Below are positions 48,301 to 62,334 of a stretch of DNA of 64,000 bases, one piece after another. Made by a program: the position numbers and the translations under genes. Origin of the DNA: Pempheris klunzingeri (Eukaryota; Chordata; Actinopteri; Acropomatiformes; Pempheridae); contig NC_092024.1 of the NCBI RefSeq assembly GCF_042242105.1, positions 8,087,501 to 8,151,500 of the forward strand, given 5' to 3'. The notes beneath the pieces were generated by a model. The model worked only from the letters and a program-made list of their open reading frames with translations. It did not search any database and was not told the DNA's origin. Position 1 is the stretch's first letter, and each line of letters begins with the position of its first letter.

Positions 48301-48638
48301 TCTTTAGAAACCCTCTCTCAAAAACATGGCAGTCTATCTGGTATGCCTATATGTTTTGGTAAAAGGGCTCCTTCGAACAAAACCACCTTTATGTTTTTAC
48401 TAATAACACAAAACGTGAAGCATAGCTAACAGGGCTAAACAGGTTTCTCAGTGTATCTTAACAGCTAGCTAGTGGGCTAACATAAAATTAGCTTCATTTT
48501 CCCTTTAAAACAGCCCGGAGTTTGCTGCGTTGCTTACACGTCGTGGAAGGGATGCTCCTCTCCAAACTCCTTCAAGTGCTTCTTCTGCTTTTTGGATAAA
48601 TTGGTGAAAAGCTGCTTATTCTGCCTCCTTTTGCCCAT
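42381..48638 (-). CDS. utp25: U3 snoRNA-associated protein 25 (digestive organ expansion factor)
   Basis: Twelve exons join in phase: 48638-48538, 47702-47663, 47531-47354, 47268-46999, 46791-46715, 46624-46214, 45941-45725, 45632-45430, 45260-45078, 44208-44099, 43631-43386, 42636-42381, giving 763 aa (human 756). UTP25/DIEXF is a nucleolar small-subunit processome protein; in zebrafish it controls digestive organ growth through p53 isoforms. The start is [10 protein letters not shown], followed by [16 protein letters not shown]. Exons 3-4 encode a long Glu-rich acidic region. The rest is a degenerate DEAD-helicase-like fold: [95 protein letters not shown] and [14 protein letters not shown]-like sequence. 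The DEAD box is replaced by DQAD, as is usual in this family. Confidence 0.95.
43832..43844. repeat. Poly(C) run
   Basis: Thirteen consecutive C in a utp25 intron. Confidence 0.9.
47201..47242 (-). repeat. Coding (GAA)n tract in utp25
   Basis: A CTT repeat on the + strand encodes a run of Glu in the acidic domain of UTP25. Such tracts often vary in length between individuals. Confidence 0.8.
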
Positions 48639-49730
48639 GTTGACACTGAGCTGCACGTGTGTGTGTCCGGCTCATGTGGTGGTTGTTGTGAATCACTCTC
48701 TGTGCTGCTGCCGCCTACAGGCCCGGAGCGGAACTACAGGTCTGCACACACACACACGCACGCACGCACGCACACACATACACACGCACACACAAATAAA
48801 CATAAATAAACATGCACTTTTTTTTGTAAATTCCTCAAATGTAAAGTAGACTTAAATGCTGAGGAAGAAACAAAAACATCTGCTGTACGTTGATCAGGAT
48901 GCAGTTCAAGAGTTTGTTTGAGGCATCAGGCCAAGAAACATCCTCTGGGTTCCTTTGAGCAGCAGGGTGACAAATGAATCTTGGATTTATGGCTTTGGGT
49001 GATGTATTTGTCAGGAGGAGAGTAAAAGAGAAACGTACTGATATATTTATTTTTGGAGTCAGAGTGACAACAGAAAATTAAAACGGCTGAAAATTCTTCA
49101 TGATTGTGACAATTTTATGGTTTTGTTGCTTTTGCTCCTCCTGATTTGATGGCTGCATAGGTAATCACCTGTTGTAGTGAAAAACCCAGAAAACTGATGA
49201 TGCCTGTAATGAAATGCATTTCTCTAAGCACAGCATCAATATTATTTAAAGCCGTAATACATCTTGCCATTGCCCTATAATGTAATCTTTACAGCAAGTT
49301 GGTAAATATTTGATAAATCACTATTCTTCCTGTCTCACTTCAGGGGCAGACGGGGTAAAGTGCACAAAGGGGTCATCTGTAGTCCTTTAGTTGTTTAGTC
49401 ACTGCAAACAGAGCATGTCCTGACTGCACACCTAAGACTAGACACAGGCCTGTAGTCTATCTGCTCTTTGAAAACTAACCTTAATCTATTATTGATCATG
49501 GTAATATCAATTTACTGTTTGCCTGTTTTAGCTGTTACCATGGCAGAAGCTCATTCATTATTAACCATTTGGGTGTCTAGTTTTTGTACTCGGGGTATTT
49601 TCAGCTCATTTTGACACGTCAATGAGGATATTATTGTTTGATAATTGCATCCCACTGTGACTCGAGCTGAAAGAGCACGTCTGGCTTTTCTGAATGGGAT
49701 GTGAAACATGTAAGACGTTCTTGTATTTCA
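48639..49730. other. Divergent intergenic region utp25 / GRXCR1-like gene
   Basis: About 1.1 kb. A short CA/CACG-rich stretch occurs at 48746-48793; no coding sequence or named repeat is seen. Confidence 0.5.
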
Positions 49731-50403
49731 ATGGAGGGGCCAAAAGTGAAACAGGAGAAAGCAAAGGCTGGGAAGACCGTCCGCTTTAGAGTAGCATCTG
49801 CCAACAGCGGCCGGGTCTTAGCGGAGGTGTTCAAGGATGAAACGGCCTGGTGCGGCTCAGCGTCGGACTCGGTGGACTCAGACTGCACCAGCAGCCCGGA
49901 GGCAGAGCAGGGGAGCCCGCCTCCCCCCAGCGAGGCCAACAGCCACCTGAGCGGCCTGGTGGTGGAGACCAGCCTGGACGAGAACGGCTGCGAACCCGAT
50001 GACCTGCTCAGGTACGCCAGTGCCAAGAGAGAGATGCTCTTCAGCAACAAACGGATCAACATCTGCAGCAAGAACGGGACCGTGCGAGGGGTGAGGAACA
50101 AAGTGAGCGCAGGCCAAGTGCTCTTCAACAACCTCTCCAACATGTACACTGTAAGTAGCTCCGGCACAGGAACTGGGCTTCACTGCTTTACTGCAGGGTG
50201 ATTCTGCTGTGATCAGATTGTTGGAGCTAAAGATCAGTCCAAGATTGTTCCCATATGACCATCTCAGAACTGAGGATGACTATGAATCTCTGTAAAGAGT
50301 GTATGACCCTTGGTGAGGAGCTTTCTCAGTCACAGCCTTTGTTCTCTTTCCCTTTAAGGGTTCCCTTCGTCATCAGAAGAGGAGACCCTGGGAGAAGGAG
50401 TAA
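49731..50403 (+). CDS. Short GRXCR1-like protein lacking the glutaredoxin domain
   Basis: Two exons join in phase 0: 49731-50150 (donor ACT|GTAAGT) and 50359-50403 (acceptor TTTAAG), giving 154 aa. The protein has KTVRFRVASANSGRVLAEVF near its N terminus, a Ser/acidic middle, then KRINICSKNGTVRGVRNKVS and AGQVLFNNL, both close to the N-terminal segment of GRXCR1, the hair-bundle glutaredoxin-domain protein. Instead of continuing into the glutaredoxin and Cys-rich domains it ends with GSLRHQKRRPWEKE. No such domains are readable in the next 2.7 kb. It may be a separate short gene family, a truncated GRXCR1 paralogue, or an isoform with distant exons. An in-frame ATG ten codons upstream (49701) is a possible alternative start. 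An AATAAA lies near 51367. Confidence 0.65.
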
Positions 50404-52689
50404 ACAGTTTCACACAAGGAGGTCAGCATGAGGAGATAATAGCCCTGAGGCTGAAGATTGTCAGGTTTACACTCACTTCATTCACAAGTATCTGTGAAAC
50501 AAACTGCGGCTTTACTGAATAACAGTGATCCAGCCTGCACAAGTCTGTACAAGATTCAGATCCATTCCTCTAATAAGGATCTAGTTAATAACCCTCTGTA
50601 ATGCAGTTGTAAGCACATATATATCTTTTATGTTCATACATTTATAAACATCTGGAATCTTCTCTATGTGATCAATTTTTAAATGTGCGAAACATCAACA
50701 CAACAGCTGAATGTGTGTGACGGTTTCTATACATGCTGCTAAGCAGTGCCCCTGCATGTATATCACCTATACAACCAAGCAGAGCACGTGAGCATGTAAC
50801 TTCACTCGGCCCTCTGAGACTCTGAATGGGTTCCTGAAAGGAGTTTTGTATTTTTTTTAAAAAGATGTTGTAAGTATAACTGTGACCAGAATTTCGTATG
50901 ATTTTGATATTTGGTGGAGTCTCTTTCATGGCGTGTGGCTGAATTATGTGACCATGCATGTTTTTCTATATTTTATAATGATGTTCAGGATAGAGGAGTG
51001 CGCTTCTTGTTATTTCTGATCCGTAATTCCACATGCAAACGGTAACTATATGGAGCTTCCTTTTTAATTTCATGTTTGGTACTCTGGTTTCTGAAACAAC
51101 TGTTTTGAAAACATTTTTCATATTGTGCAACACAATGATAAAATCAGTCATGGAAATGTTGTAGTTCTTAGCTTCTTTCATTGTTGGCTCCATAAAACAC
51201 TGCAGTCTACAGGAGCTCTGAACAGCGGTGGAAAGTATTAACCTTCTAAGGCATAGCGTTGTTATGTGGCAACAATTAGCCTGCTTTATCTCCATTTTAA
51301 TAAAAAGCACTAATATAAAACCCATGTTTAATGTTTAGTCGTGAAAAGTGTTTGATGAAATGACAAATAAATCCTGTATGACTTCCTTTTTCCTCTGACA
51401 CTGAGAAGGTCGTGATCTGAGGCTCCCAAAGGCAACTAATTGGTCAATATTTAGGCAATATTCTTCCAAGAAAAAAATGAAACATTATTTAGGGTACGTT
51501 AATTTGTAATTTTCATCATTAAAACCAGTTTAGGTTTGATACGTTCTTTTACAAAATTAATTTGTTGCTGTATGGCCACTACATGCATACCGCAGAGTCC
51601 CCAGCCAGCCCCTGGCTGTGCTCTGAACCTGCTCTGTGAGCTCTGGGTGTCCTCTGGGTGGCCTGGCTCTCCCCCAATGCCCCCACAGGCAGCCTCTCGT
51701 GGCACCATGCTTCACCGTGTTTAGAACTTTTGATTACATTTAAAAGGCAAATGGCATTATTGTTACATCATAATTTCAGACCTAGTGTAACATATCATCT
51801 GGATTACACTGCTGGAAATCACAGATTTAACAGAGGGAACTGGGATGTCTCACCCGAATTACATGTTTGTCCACTTTTGTGTGCATTTCAAACATACTGT
51901 GATAAAGTGTAGTCCAATTAGGATGTACTGGGTTATACGTTTCATCAGTTATGAGTTGGATTTCAGTAAAAGAATGATTTTAGAAAAAAATGGATATTAT
52001 GGTATTTTCCACGATTTTTGCCATATGGCAACAACTTACCATCTACTCTCCCTTCATTTATTTCCTTTTTTCTTGCATATATTTCCATTATTTAAGCAAT
52101 AACAACTTATGCAATTGTATTTTTACACTGTAGCATTGCTACTTGTATTTAAGTGAAGGATCTCAGTACTTCTCCCATCACCCCATTTAACAGCCCTCTA
52201 GATATGTCCTTGCACCTGCTGGCATTTATTTCCAAACTTCTTAAATTGTATTTAAACAATTTCTGAGTACGAAGTGGAGCAATGATCAGAGAGTAACCTG
52301 ATGAGTTTAAATTATCACCACATCAGCGCATCACTATGATGCTCCTACACTGTTGTGATGTTGTGATTTTTGCATCACATCATAACAGTGCTTCATTGAT
52401 ACTGTGAGCTGTAGAGGTTTTTAAAGGTTGTCCCAACACTTGGCCCAGCCATCACTGTATACATTTATAAATCACTGCTGATGGACCACCTGCTTTAGTG
52501 GCACCTGATCAACAGTTTTAGTCTTGATGCTGTGATCTCCAGCTTAGACATCAGACACTTACATCCTCAAACACTACGTCCTCACCGGAGCAGCACAGTT
52601 TAGGTCTCAGTTTCGGGGTGGACTTTCCCTTTAAGCGACAGATTTACGCAACAGCGTCTCACCGTCCACCTGCCTGGGCAGCGACCCTG

Positions 52690-52703
52690 CCCCCCCCCCC
52701 CCC
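52690..52703. repeat. Poly(C) run upstream of tmem151b
   Basis: Fourteen C in a row in the GC-rich promoter region. Confidence 0.9.
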
Positions 52704-52858
52704 TCCTCTCTGTGTGGACACACCGTGAGGAGCAGGGCGCGCTCCGCTCATTTTGCACCGATCCCAGCTAATACAGCAACAACCTATACGATCATGTTAC
52801 TGCGGCACTGACAGCTACACCGTAGGAGGCAGGATGCGGGCTTTCCAATAGATACTAA

Positions 52859-52879
52859 CCCCCCCCCCCCCCCCCCCCT
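52859..52879. repeat. Poly(C) run upstream of tmem151b
   Basis: Twenty-one C in a row (G on the other strand) about 290 bp before the start codon, likely within promoter or 5' UTR. Confidence 0.9.
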
Positions 52880-53170
52880 CATCCTCGATCATCACCATCA
52901 TCATCATCACCACCACCTCCTCCTCTCCCGCTTCTCTCATTTTTCCACCACCGGGAAAGATCCCTCTGTTTTGGCTTCCACCGACCACCATGCCTCCGTC
53001 GTCTTGTCTCGGGCTCTTCTCGGGGCGGACTGTGTCGACATGATGACAGATGCAGTGCGCGGCTCACAAGCAGCTCGTCTTGCTTGAGGGACTCTGCAGG
53101 GCAAGGTAGTGAAATCTGCTCCTCTTCCTCCTCCACGCCCTGTCATTACCGTCAGTAGCTGCCCAGCACC

Positions 53171-55307
<2,137 letters not shown>

Positions 55308-58300
55308 CTATGCAGTCACTGACAACACACAGTGGCATTTCTGTAGCATCCTTACATAACACCTCTGACATGTGGAGTGTGTAAACAAGTCTTAAAGTGA
55401 GATACACAGATTCGTGCTGTATTATCATACTATCTGAAACAAACAAATCCTGAATGTGTGAATCACCAAAGCAATAACAGTGATTGGTGAGTGGAGAACA
55501 AAGCGACACAGTATGTGAACCTACTGGGATACACAAATGCGAAAAAATCACACCTGTCTGGCTTCCAGTGAAAAGCAAGCAGACGACGACTGTTACACTG
55601 TACCATCATTGCCATAGCTTTTAAGATCTCATATGCACTGTACATATGAAACTGAAACTGAAGCTACAGTTACCTCATAAGACCTTTTCAGACGCCACGG
55701 ACGGTACGGGCACGTTTAAACATCTCATCCATTCAGTGAAGTCTCAGTAACACAAACACATCAGAGCCGACCCTTTAGATAAAGTGGGAGCTGATTCGGA
55801 CGATTTTATTCTCATCTAGTGGAGGAGTTTCTACAAGTCAAATCTACTTCTAATAACAGCAATAACCGTGAAAACAAACACCATCCCCTCAAGTGAAGCG
55901 GTGAAAAGGAGGAATAATCAGATATGATGCGCTTATGCATATCACAAAGACACACTGGTCAATATGGAAACCTCCGATCCAAAACAGACAGTTGGGCACT
56001 CCCACACAGTGCGCTGCCAATCTGTTATGTTTGAACATTTTCATTCCTTAAGTGAAGTGCTGTAATTCAGATTTTTTTTTCATGTGCCTACAGTTTTTTT
56101 TTTGGCTGTCTTTTTATGCCTGATTTCTTCTTTAGTTAGTGACTTTCTGCGTTTTCCCAGAATGCCTTTATCAACAGATGTAAACTTATTTCCAGGGTTA
56201 GGGTTTTATGTGTAAAAAAGCTGTTCTAACCGAGAGAAAAAAAAAAGACTCATGCCCCTCACTCAATGCAGGCCTGACTTGTGGCTGTGTTGCATTCTGG
56301 TCTATTGAGGCTATGGGGTGCAGAATTGGCTATAACTGATACACTTCTTCCACAATGAATCTCTCCTTGCTTGACTGTTTGACTGTTGGTGCTATTTGGC
56401 AGCTGTAGAGAGAAACACACCTTTCTTTTGGATGTTGATGGACTAACGTCTAAACCCGATGTTTACAGCTGAAGTTTTTGAAACATTTTGTCCAACACAC
56501 CTCCATCGCAGGTCATCTCAGCGTGACGGCACACTGTCGCAGCTTGGGTACCTGCAGGGAAATGAGAAACAAAACCTGCAGGGAAATGAGAAACAAAACA
56601 AAACTGAGTCCGAAAAGCTTTTAACATTGTTGAGGTGTTTAAGGTTTTGCTTTAACATTTGACATGATTTGTCCTGACTGACCCAGAAACTGGAAAGTTG
56701 TTGGAGCACTAACACTGTCTAGTCTTATGAGCCCTCAGCATAACAAACTAAAACACACTCTGAAAAATCAATCATCCATAATCAATTAAGCAAGTCCATG
56801 AGTGGCTCTAACATGTTGTCTTAAAGTGGACTGTTTTTCTACCTACTGCCTGCCGTAAACTGTGGTACAAACTCGTATACATGTCATTAAAGACGAGGAC
56901 AGGTTTACATTGAATCTACAGTACATTTGAGCAGGTGGATGTCACTTCAGTTGCTACCATTATCATCTATCATACAACAACAGTGTGGGTTTAGAGGCAA
57001 GAAGATCACAAGGTCATTAAATCTGTGCTCAGATCTGCATGTTTTCCTTCTGCTAAAACAGTGTGTTAAAAAACCATAAAACATACCTGAATGTAAACCA
57101 CCAGCATATGTGATATACTGTAGTATAAGTCCATTATGTCTCTATAGTAAAAGAATTGTGCTCCATTTTTTCATCTCTAAAATGATGAGTTCACTGTCAA
57201 GTGTATATTGAATGTGCTCAGAGAGTGAAAGAGCACACACCAACAAGTCACCACGTTTCCTAAAGAGACTTTGGATGTCGACATTTGATTCGTGTGGAGG
57301 ACGTCTGACTCTTCTGAGCTTAGTTTACAGGCAGTATATGCAAGGATGTAAATGCACTTCCGTTTACACATGGACACCATACAAACTTTCTAACTGACTT
57401 TTTTATAACATTAAGCAGGAGCTTACTGTATGCATCCTAGCAAATAACATCTTGTTTGTACATTGTTTTCAATAATGTGGTGACACCAGTATTATGCACT
57501 TGAAGTGACACTAGACATTATGAATTGTAGTGAAGCTGAATGTTGATGTAAATTCCCTTAAAGTATTCAAGCTGATATAATGACAAATACACAACTGCTC
57601 GGACATAAAACAGTACATGACAACTTAAAGCTTCTTGTAAAATGTTTAAAATGTTCTTGTTGTCATCATAATCAAATGGGCTATATAAATACCTTGATCA
57701 CCTTTTAAACTATGTATTCAAATTTATCTTATGCTGGAAAAATAAAAGTTGCAATAAATGTCACGGGGAAACCCATGTATATTTAAATTATGTTGCTGGC
57801 TTGGATCCTCAGACTTGTTGGGAAATTCTGGATGGGGAGAGTGTTTACTGGAGGAGCTGCTTCATGGAAACCAAAAGACATTTTTTATGGATTTTTTGAC
57901 TTGGGCATAACAGGTATAAATAATACAATGTACGATGACTGGCTTCTATTTAGCTTCTTTGGTTTAAAAGTATTTAAACCAGTGATGTTTTCCTATGATG
58001 ACAAGTCAAGATGTGTGCTGTAGGAAAGGCCTATCTTCAGCCTATATTTATTTAATTTTGCTTTGAGTTTCACTTTTACTTTTAAATCCTTTTTAAAAAC
58101 ATTGGCAGATAATTCTTTGAAATACTGGTTAAAATATGTTTGAAAATGACCCGGAGACGATTGTATTAATCTTTTCCTCAGTGGCATACGCCTTAAAAAA
58201 AATAAACTGATGTTGTCCTCCAACAAATAGCAGGGTTGCTATTGAATACTGTAATAACATTAAAATAATTTTCAGTCTTTCCACTGTATAAAAACTATGA

Positions 58301-59618
58301 AAATACAGAAAGGCAGAGGCTGACAGTGATACAGCCACATTGTTTGACTTGATAGCTCGACTTTCCTAGATAATTATTTCCAGGTCAATTATTATAGCAG
58401 ATTAAGTGGGCATTGCGTAAAAAATCTACCACTGAGTTATGACAGAACATAACGCGGTTGTTGGAAGTATAAAGAGGAGGACAGAGAAAAGGCTGAGGCT
58501 GACACAGACTTGGGTTTTTTGATAGATTTGTATAAAAACACTAAAAATCCCAGTGTGGTCTTGTGCTACCTCATGAGCTCGGCCAGGTAATGTCGTTCTC
58601 CTCCAGTGCGGCAGGTGGCAGCACATTGACACCAGCTGGTAAACAAGCCACCGGCTCAGAGGCAGCGAGGAAGCACAGTAACAGGCAATGAAAGGTTACT
58701 CCATAGGTGAGTGGACTACCGAAGAATTATTGCATGTTGGTAACTTCATATTTAGCCTCAGAGGAAAAACTGGCTGCACTGTCATTGTAGCATAGCGAGC
58801 TCGTGGTAGGCTGCACGTCGACTGAAACAATGAGTCCACGAGCCCAGTGAAGCTAGCTAGCCGTGTCTGCTTCAGCTGGTTTTCAACTTTAGCTGGGAAA
58901 GTGTCAAGCTCAGTCACACAGAAACACCCTTTACATGAAATAATGTTAAAAAAAGACTGCAAAACAGAAGCTCCTATTTAAATATAAAATGCATTATTCC
59001 TTAACTGGTGCAGCGCTTCTCTCCATAAATGTTTGCTGTTGGCTGGTTTCAAGTAGAAACAGAATAAAAGAGCACTTCCGGAAAATCAACAAACTCAATT
59101 TAATTTACATGACTATACATCAGATTGTATCTCTCCTGCTATCATTGTTTTATAGAATAAGTAGCTATTAATCTTAAATAATTCTAATGTAGCATCTGCT
59201 ATTACACAAGCGAGACAAACTAGCGAGGCTTTTATTTTGACAGCAAATTGGGATTTTGTTGGATAGTGTTGCAGACTATAATCCAAATACTCTTCGCAAA
59301 GGTGGTTTAGCAATCAGTGAAAACCAGGTATCACATGGATACATAATGAAATAACACAAGTGGTTGTATAAATAGTGAGATTATAGGATTATAGGAAGTC
59401 TACAATACTGAGTTTGACAGTTTATTCTAGACCTAGTAAACAGAGTTGATATACATATAGTCTTCTGATGGCCGTAGCTTAATCAATCATTCTTAGGACT
59501 TTAATTTTGACACTGAATGCATCTTAATTCAGTCTGTTTACTGCTTTCATACTTAGATCAGTAATGCAGCAGTATGCTTCCTAACTATGTTTTCCTAGTG
59601 ACTGGGTGGAGCGCCAAC
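55308..59618. other. tmem151b 3' UTR and spacer to mtres1
   Basis: 55308 to about 57760 is probably tmem151b 3' UTR, with AATAAA signals near 57740 and 57754. 57770-58600 has no coding content. Near 58580-58707 a stretch ends in a strong donor (CCATAG|GTGAGT) and may be an untranslated first exon of mtres1; the mtres1 coding exon is preceded by a plausible acceptor (TTTCCTAG) at about 59597. Confidence 0.45.
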
Positions 59619-60763
59619 ATGCAAAGTTTGGTGGTGCAGGCACTTGCCATGAGGCAGCTCGGAAGGCTGAACCCCCGCCACCTGTTGGCTGCTGGTTACG
59701 GACTGAGGCAGACCGAATGGTGTCCCAGGGCCATCCACACACGCCAGCTGTGGGGCTGCTCGGCTTTCCCCGCACTTTGCTGCCACAGGCCTGCTTTTCG
59801 CGGCAGAGACACTGTCAGGGGTTGGTCGGTCCATCATCTGAGGTTTAAAAGCAACAAGAAGAAAGGTGCAGCCAGGATGGCACAGGAGGAGGAGGAAGAG
59901 GATGAGGATGAAAAAGACCCTGAGGACAGTGATTATGAAGATGAGGTGGACGAGGACCCGAATTTACCAAAGGATTATAAAGACATGGAGAAATATGTGT
60001 CGTCCTTTCGCTATGATGTCATCATGAAAGGTGGCCTGGACATAGCGCGCAAGTGAGTCACTGCATGTTGGCTGCCCTCACAGACTTGAACGCTATGTTT
60101 TCTTTGCAGCTGGCTAAATGTAGAGAAACAAGGGCTCAGACTTTTTCAAATAGACAGATATCAGCCAGTAAATGCTGTCCACGCTGAGTAGGATGCAGGT
60201 TTTAAACAACATATTTGTTGTTTGCTGTGGTTCAAGTTTCCCATGCTCTCAGTGGCATTTCAGTTTCACAGGAATTACAGATTTGGGGAAATTATGTTGC
60301 ATGAACCTATTCAGATGTAAGCTGTAAACATCAAGGCGTCCAAAACCCTTTCCTGTTACGAACATGTGTCTAGACTAACTGTCCTTTCTCTTATAACAGT
60401 AAAATTGAGGATGCCTTCTATCACAACAAGCTCAGGCTAAATGGACAGAAACTCATCAAGAAAAGTAAAACAGTGAGTGATTTTTGATTGCAGGTTGCAT
60501 ATTCCTGTGCCAAAGTCTCAGTTTTTCCACTTGTGTCTTTTACCTAATTTCTCATTACTCATGTTTTGTTCTGTTTTCAGGTCAGAGTTGGGGACACCTT
60601 GGATATGTTGCTGTCGGAGAACAAAGAAACAAACAAGGTTACTCTGATGAGAGTCATCCTGCGGAAGAGTCTTGGTGAACAAAGTACCACAGAAAAGCAC
60701 AAAGTTGCCATAAGGCGCTGGAAATGTCTAGAGCTTTCCAAGGATGAGGCCTTCAAGCCATGA
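59619..60763 (+). CDS. mtres1: Mitochondrial transcription rescue factor 1
   Basis: Three exons join in phase: 59619-60052, 60400-60472, 60581-60763, giving 229 aa. MTRES1 (C6orf203) is a mitochondrial RNA-binding protein that supports mtDNA transcription and mitoribosome function. The start MQSLVVQALAMRQLGRLNPR opens a basic, Ser/Ala/Leu-rich leader fitting mitochondrial import. An acidic linker follows, then the S4-like RNA-binding domain: KDMEKYVSSFRYDVIMKGGL, NKIEDAFYHNKLRLNGQKLI, KKSKTVRVGDTLDML, and IRRWKCLELSKDE. An upstream in-frame ATG at 59574 precedes the probable acceptor and is unlikely to be used. AATAAA at about 61003. Neighbour bend3 is also its neighbour in human 6q21, supporting orthology. 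Confidence 0.93.
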
Positions 60764-62334
60764 ACTTGAGTAGGCCAGTACTGACTGTACCACCATTTGC
60801 CAGTGAGGGTGATGACAACCGCAGAGATGAATGCCAAAAACATCACGAGCGGCATTTGAATGGTCTCCATGAAAAGGGATCTAGAATGGATTATAAAGGT
60901 ATAACGTTAAGGTCGACAGTTCGTAGCGGCTGTATACATTAAGCAGCTGGTAGGGAGCATCTGAATATTTACCTTTACCCATTATACTGTGAGACATCCA
61001 CAATAAAGGTGCACTTTGAAGATTTGAAATGGAATAAAATCATGTCCTGATGAGGAACACAGGGCATCTTCTTTCATCAGTTTTCATCTGAATCATTAAA
61101 GGTCCAATGTTCTGCTTGTTTTCAAGTTCACATTTGTATTTGGAGGTCCCACTAGAACAAGTTTACATGGTTTAATGTTCGAAAAACACATTATTTTTCT
61201 CGTAGCAGACATGGCTGCTGCAGCTGTGTTCAGCTTCTGTCTGAACGCTCCGTTTTAGAGAAACAACAATCTGCTGTTCTCATCTTCGACGTGTTACCAG
61301 GAGCTGGCGTTAGCGAGGAAAAAACAATGGCGGAGAACGAGGTAGATTTAGGAAGTTTTCAGTCAGCCTGCTTAAGGGGTGGAGGAGGTCACATGATCAA
61401 CACGTCCCCTTATGACATCATAAACACCACGATTTCACACACTTACTGAAAGATGGGAGCAGACAGTCTTTTTTGGAGTTTAGAGATCTGTAGTCACACT
61501 GGGGACACATTTATGTTGGAAAGACATTAAAAAGTGCATTTTGAATAAAATGGGACCTTACACTTTGAATGTTGGGCTACTCTTCATATCAGCCAATGCT
61601 TGTTGCATACTTTTATTGAGGCCAAAATATAAAACGGTTAGTACTAGTAGAAGCAGTGTTCGTTGCCTTGCACAGAGCTTGTTGGGGAGTGTTCAGGATT
61701 AAGAAAAGGTCAACCTCTCATTGCTCTGGGTGTAAAACTGCAGTCAATGTCCTGCAAGTCCTTTGACTTTGGTGCCATTATGCATGTAACACAGTCCAAC
61801 ATATGCCATATTTATAATTATGATTTTATTAGAAATAGGTTACCATGATCCATTGTCATGTTAAATTTATAATATAAACTTCTATAAGAAGGCTTAACAT
61901 AAGCACATTGTTATTAAAACAGTGGTGGCACAATGCTACATCAGTAACTGCAATGGAAATATATCACATCATTGTGATTGATTTCTATCCATAGAGCAAA
62001 TGTGTGATCTATGCTATTAGCTACTATCATTGTTATTGTTTTTATTAAGGCTACAACATTTATCAACAAAGTATGTTAGATAAGCTATGACAGTTTTGGC
62101 TTATAAATAGAAGCAGTTTTAACTCTTTATCCAATAATAAGACTACATGAACTACAACATCTACTGCTGTAGTCAAAGGGTAAAATATGACTAAGAATAG
62201 TACTGAGGAAACTCAACAGCTTGGCTTCATCCTACAGAGGACAGTTTGTAAAAGTTCAACAATGCGGTTTCAGCTTATATACTGTGCAATTATTTTCATG
62301 ACAAAAAGTGTTGCCTAACTGAAATGTACTGTAA
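60764..62334. other. Convergent 3' UTRs of mtres1 and bend3
   Basis: Contains the mtres1 poly(A) signal (about 61003), a short inverted-repeat DNA element (61096-61560), and minus-strand AATAAA signals near 62041 and 61610 for bend3. No coding exon. Confidence 0.5.
61096..61560. mobile_element. Non-autonomous DNA element, related to 14927-15433
   Basis: It begins TTAAAGGTCC and ends GGGACCTTA. The interior is similar to the reverse complement of the copy at 14927-15433, including the GCAGACATGGCTGCTGCAG and CTTATGACATCATAA blocks. No coding capacity. Confidence 0.6.

Larger units (their letters stand above)
50404..53170. other. 3' UTR of the GRXCR1-like gene, spacer, and tmem151b 5' region
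   Basis: No coding exon is seen. 50404-51390 is probably 3' UTR, 51400-52600 shows nothing identifiable, and 52650-53170 is GC-rich with two long C runs ahead of the tmem151b start, probably promoter and 5' UTR. Confidence 0.5.

Noticed and set aside
50404-53170. Possible further GRXCR1-type exons (glutaredoxin and Cys-rich domains)
   Set aside because: I read all forward frames for the expected motifs and found none; only short unrelated frames occur.
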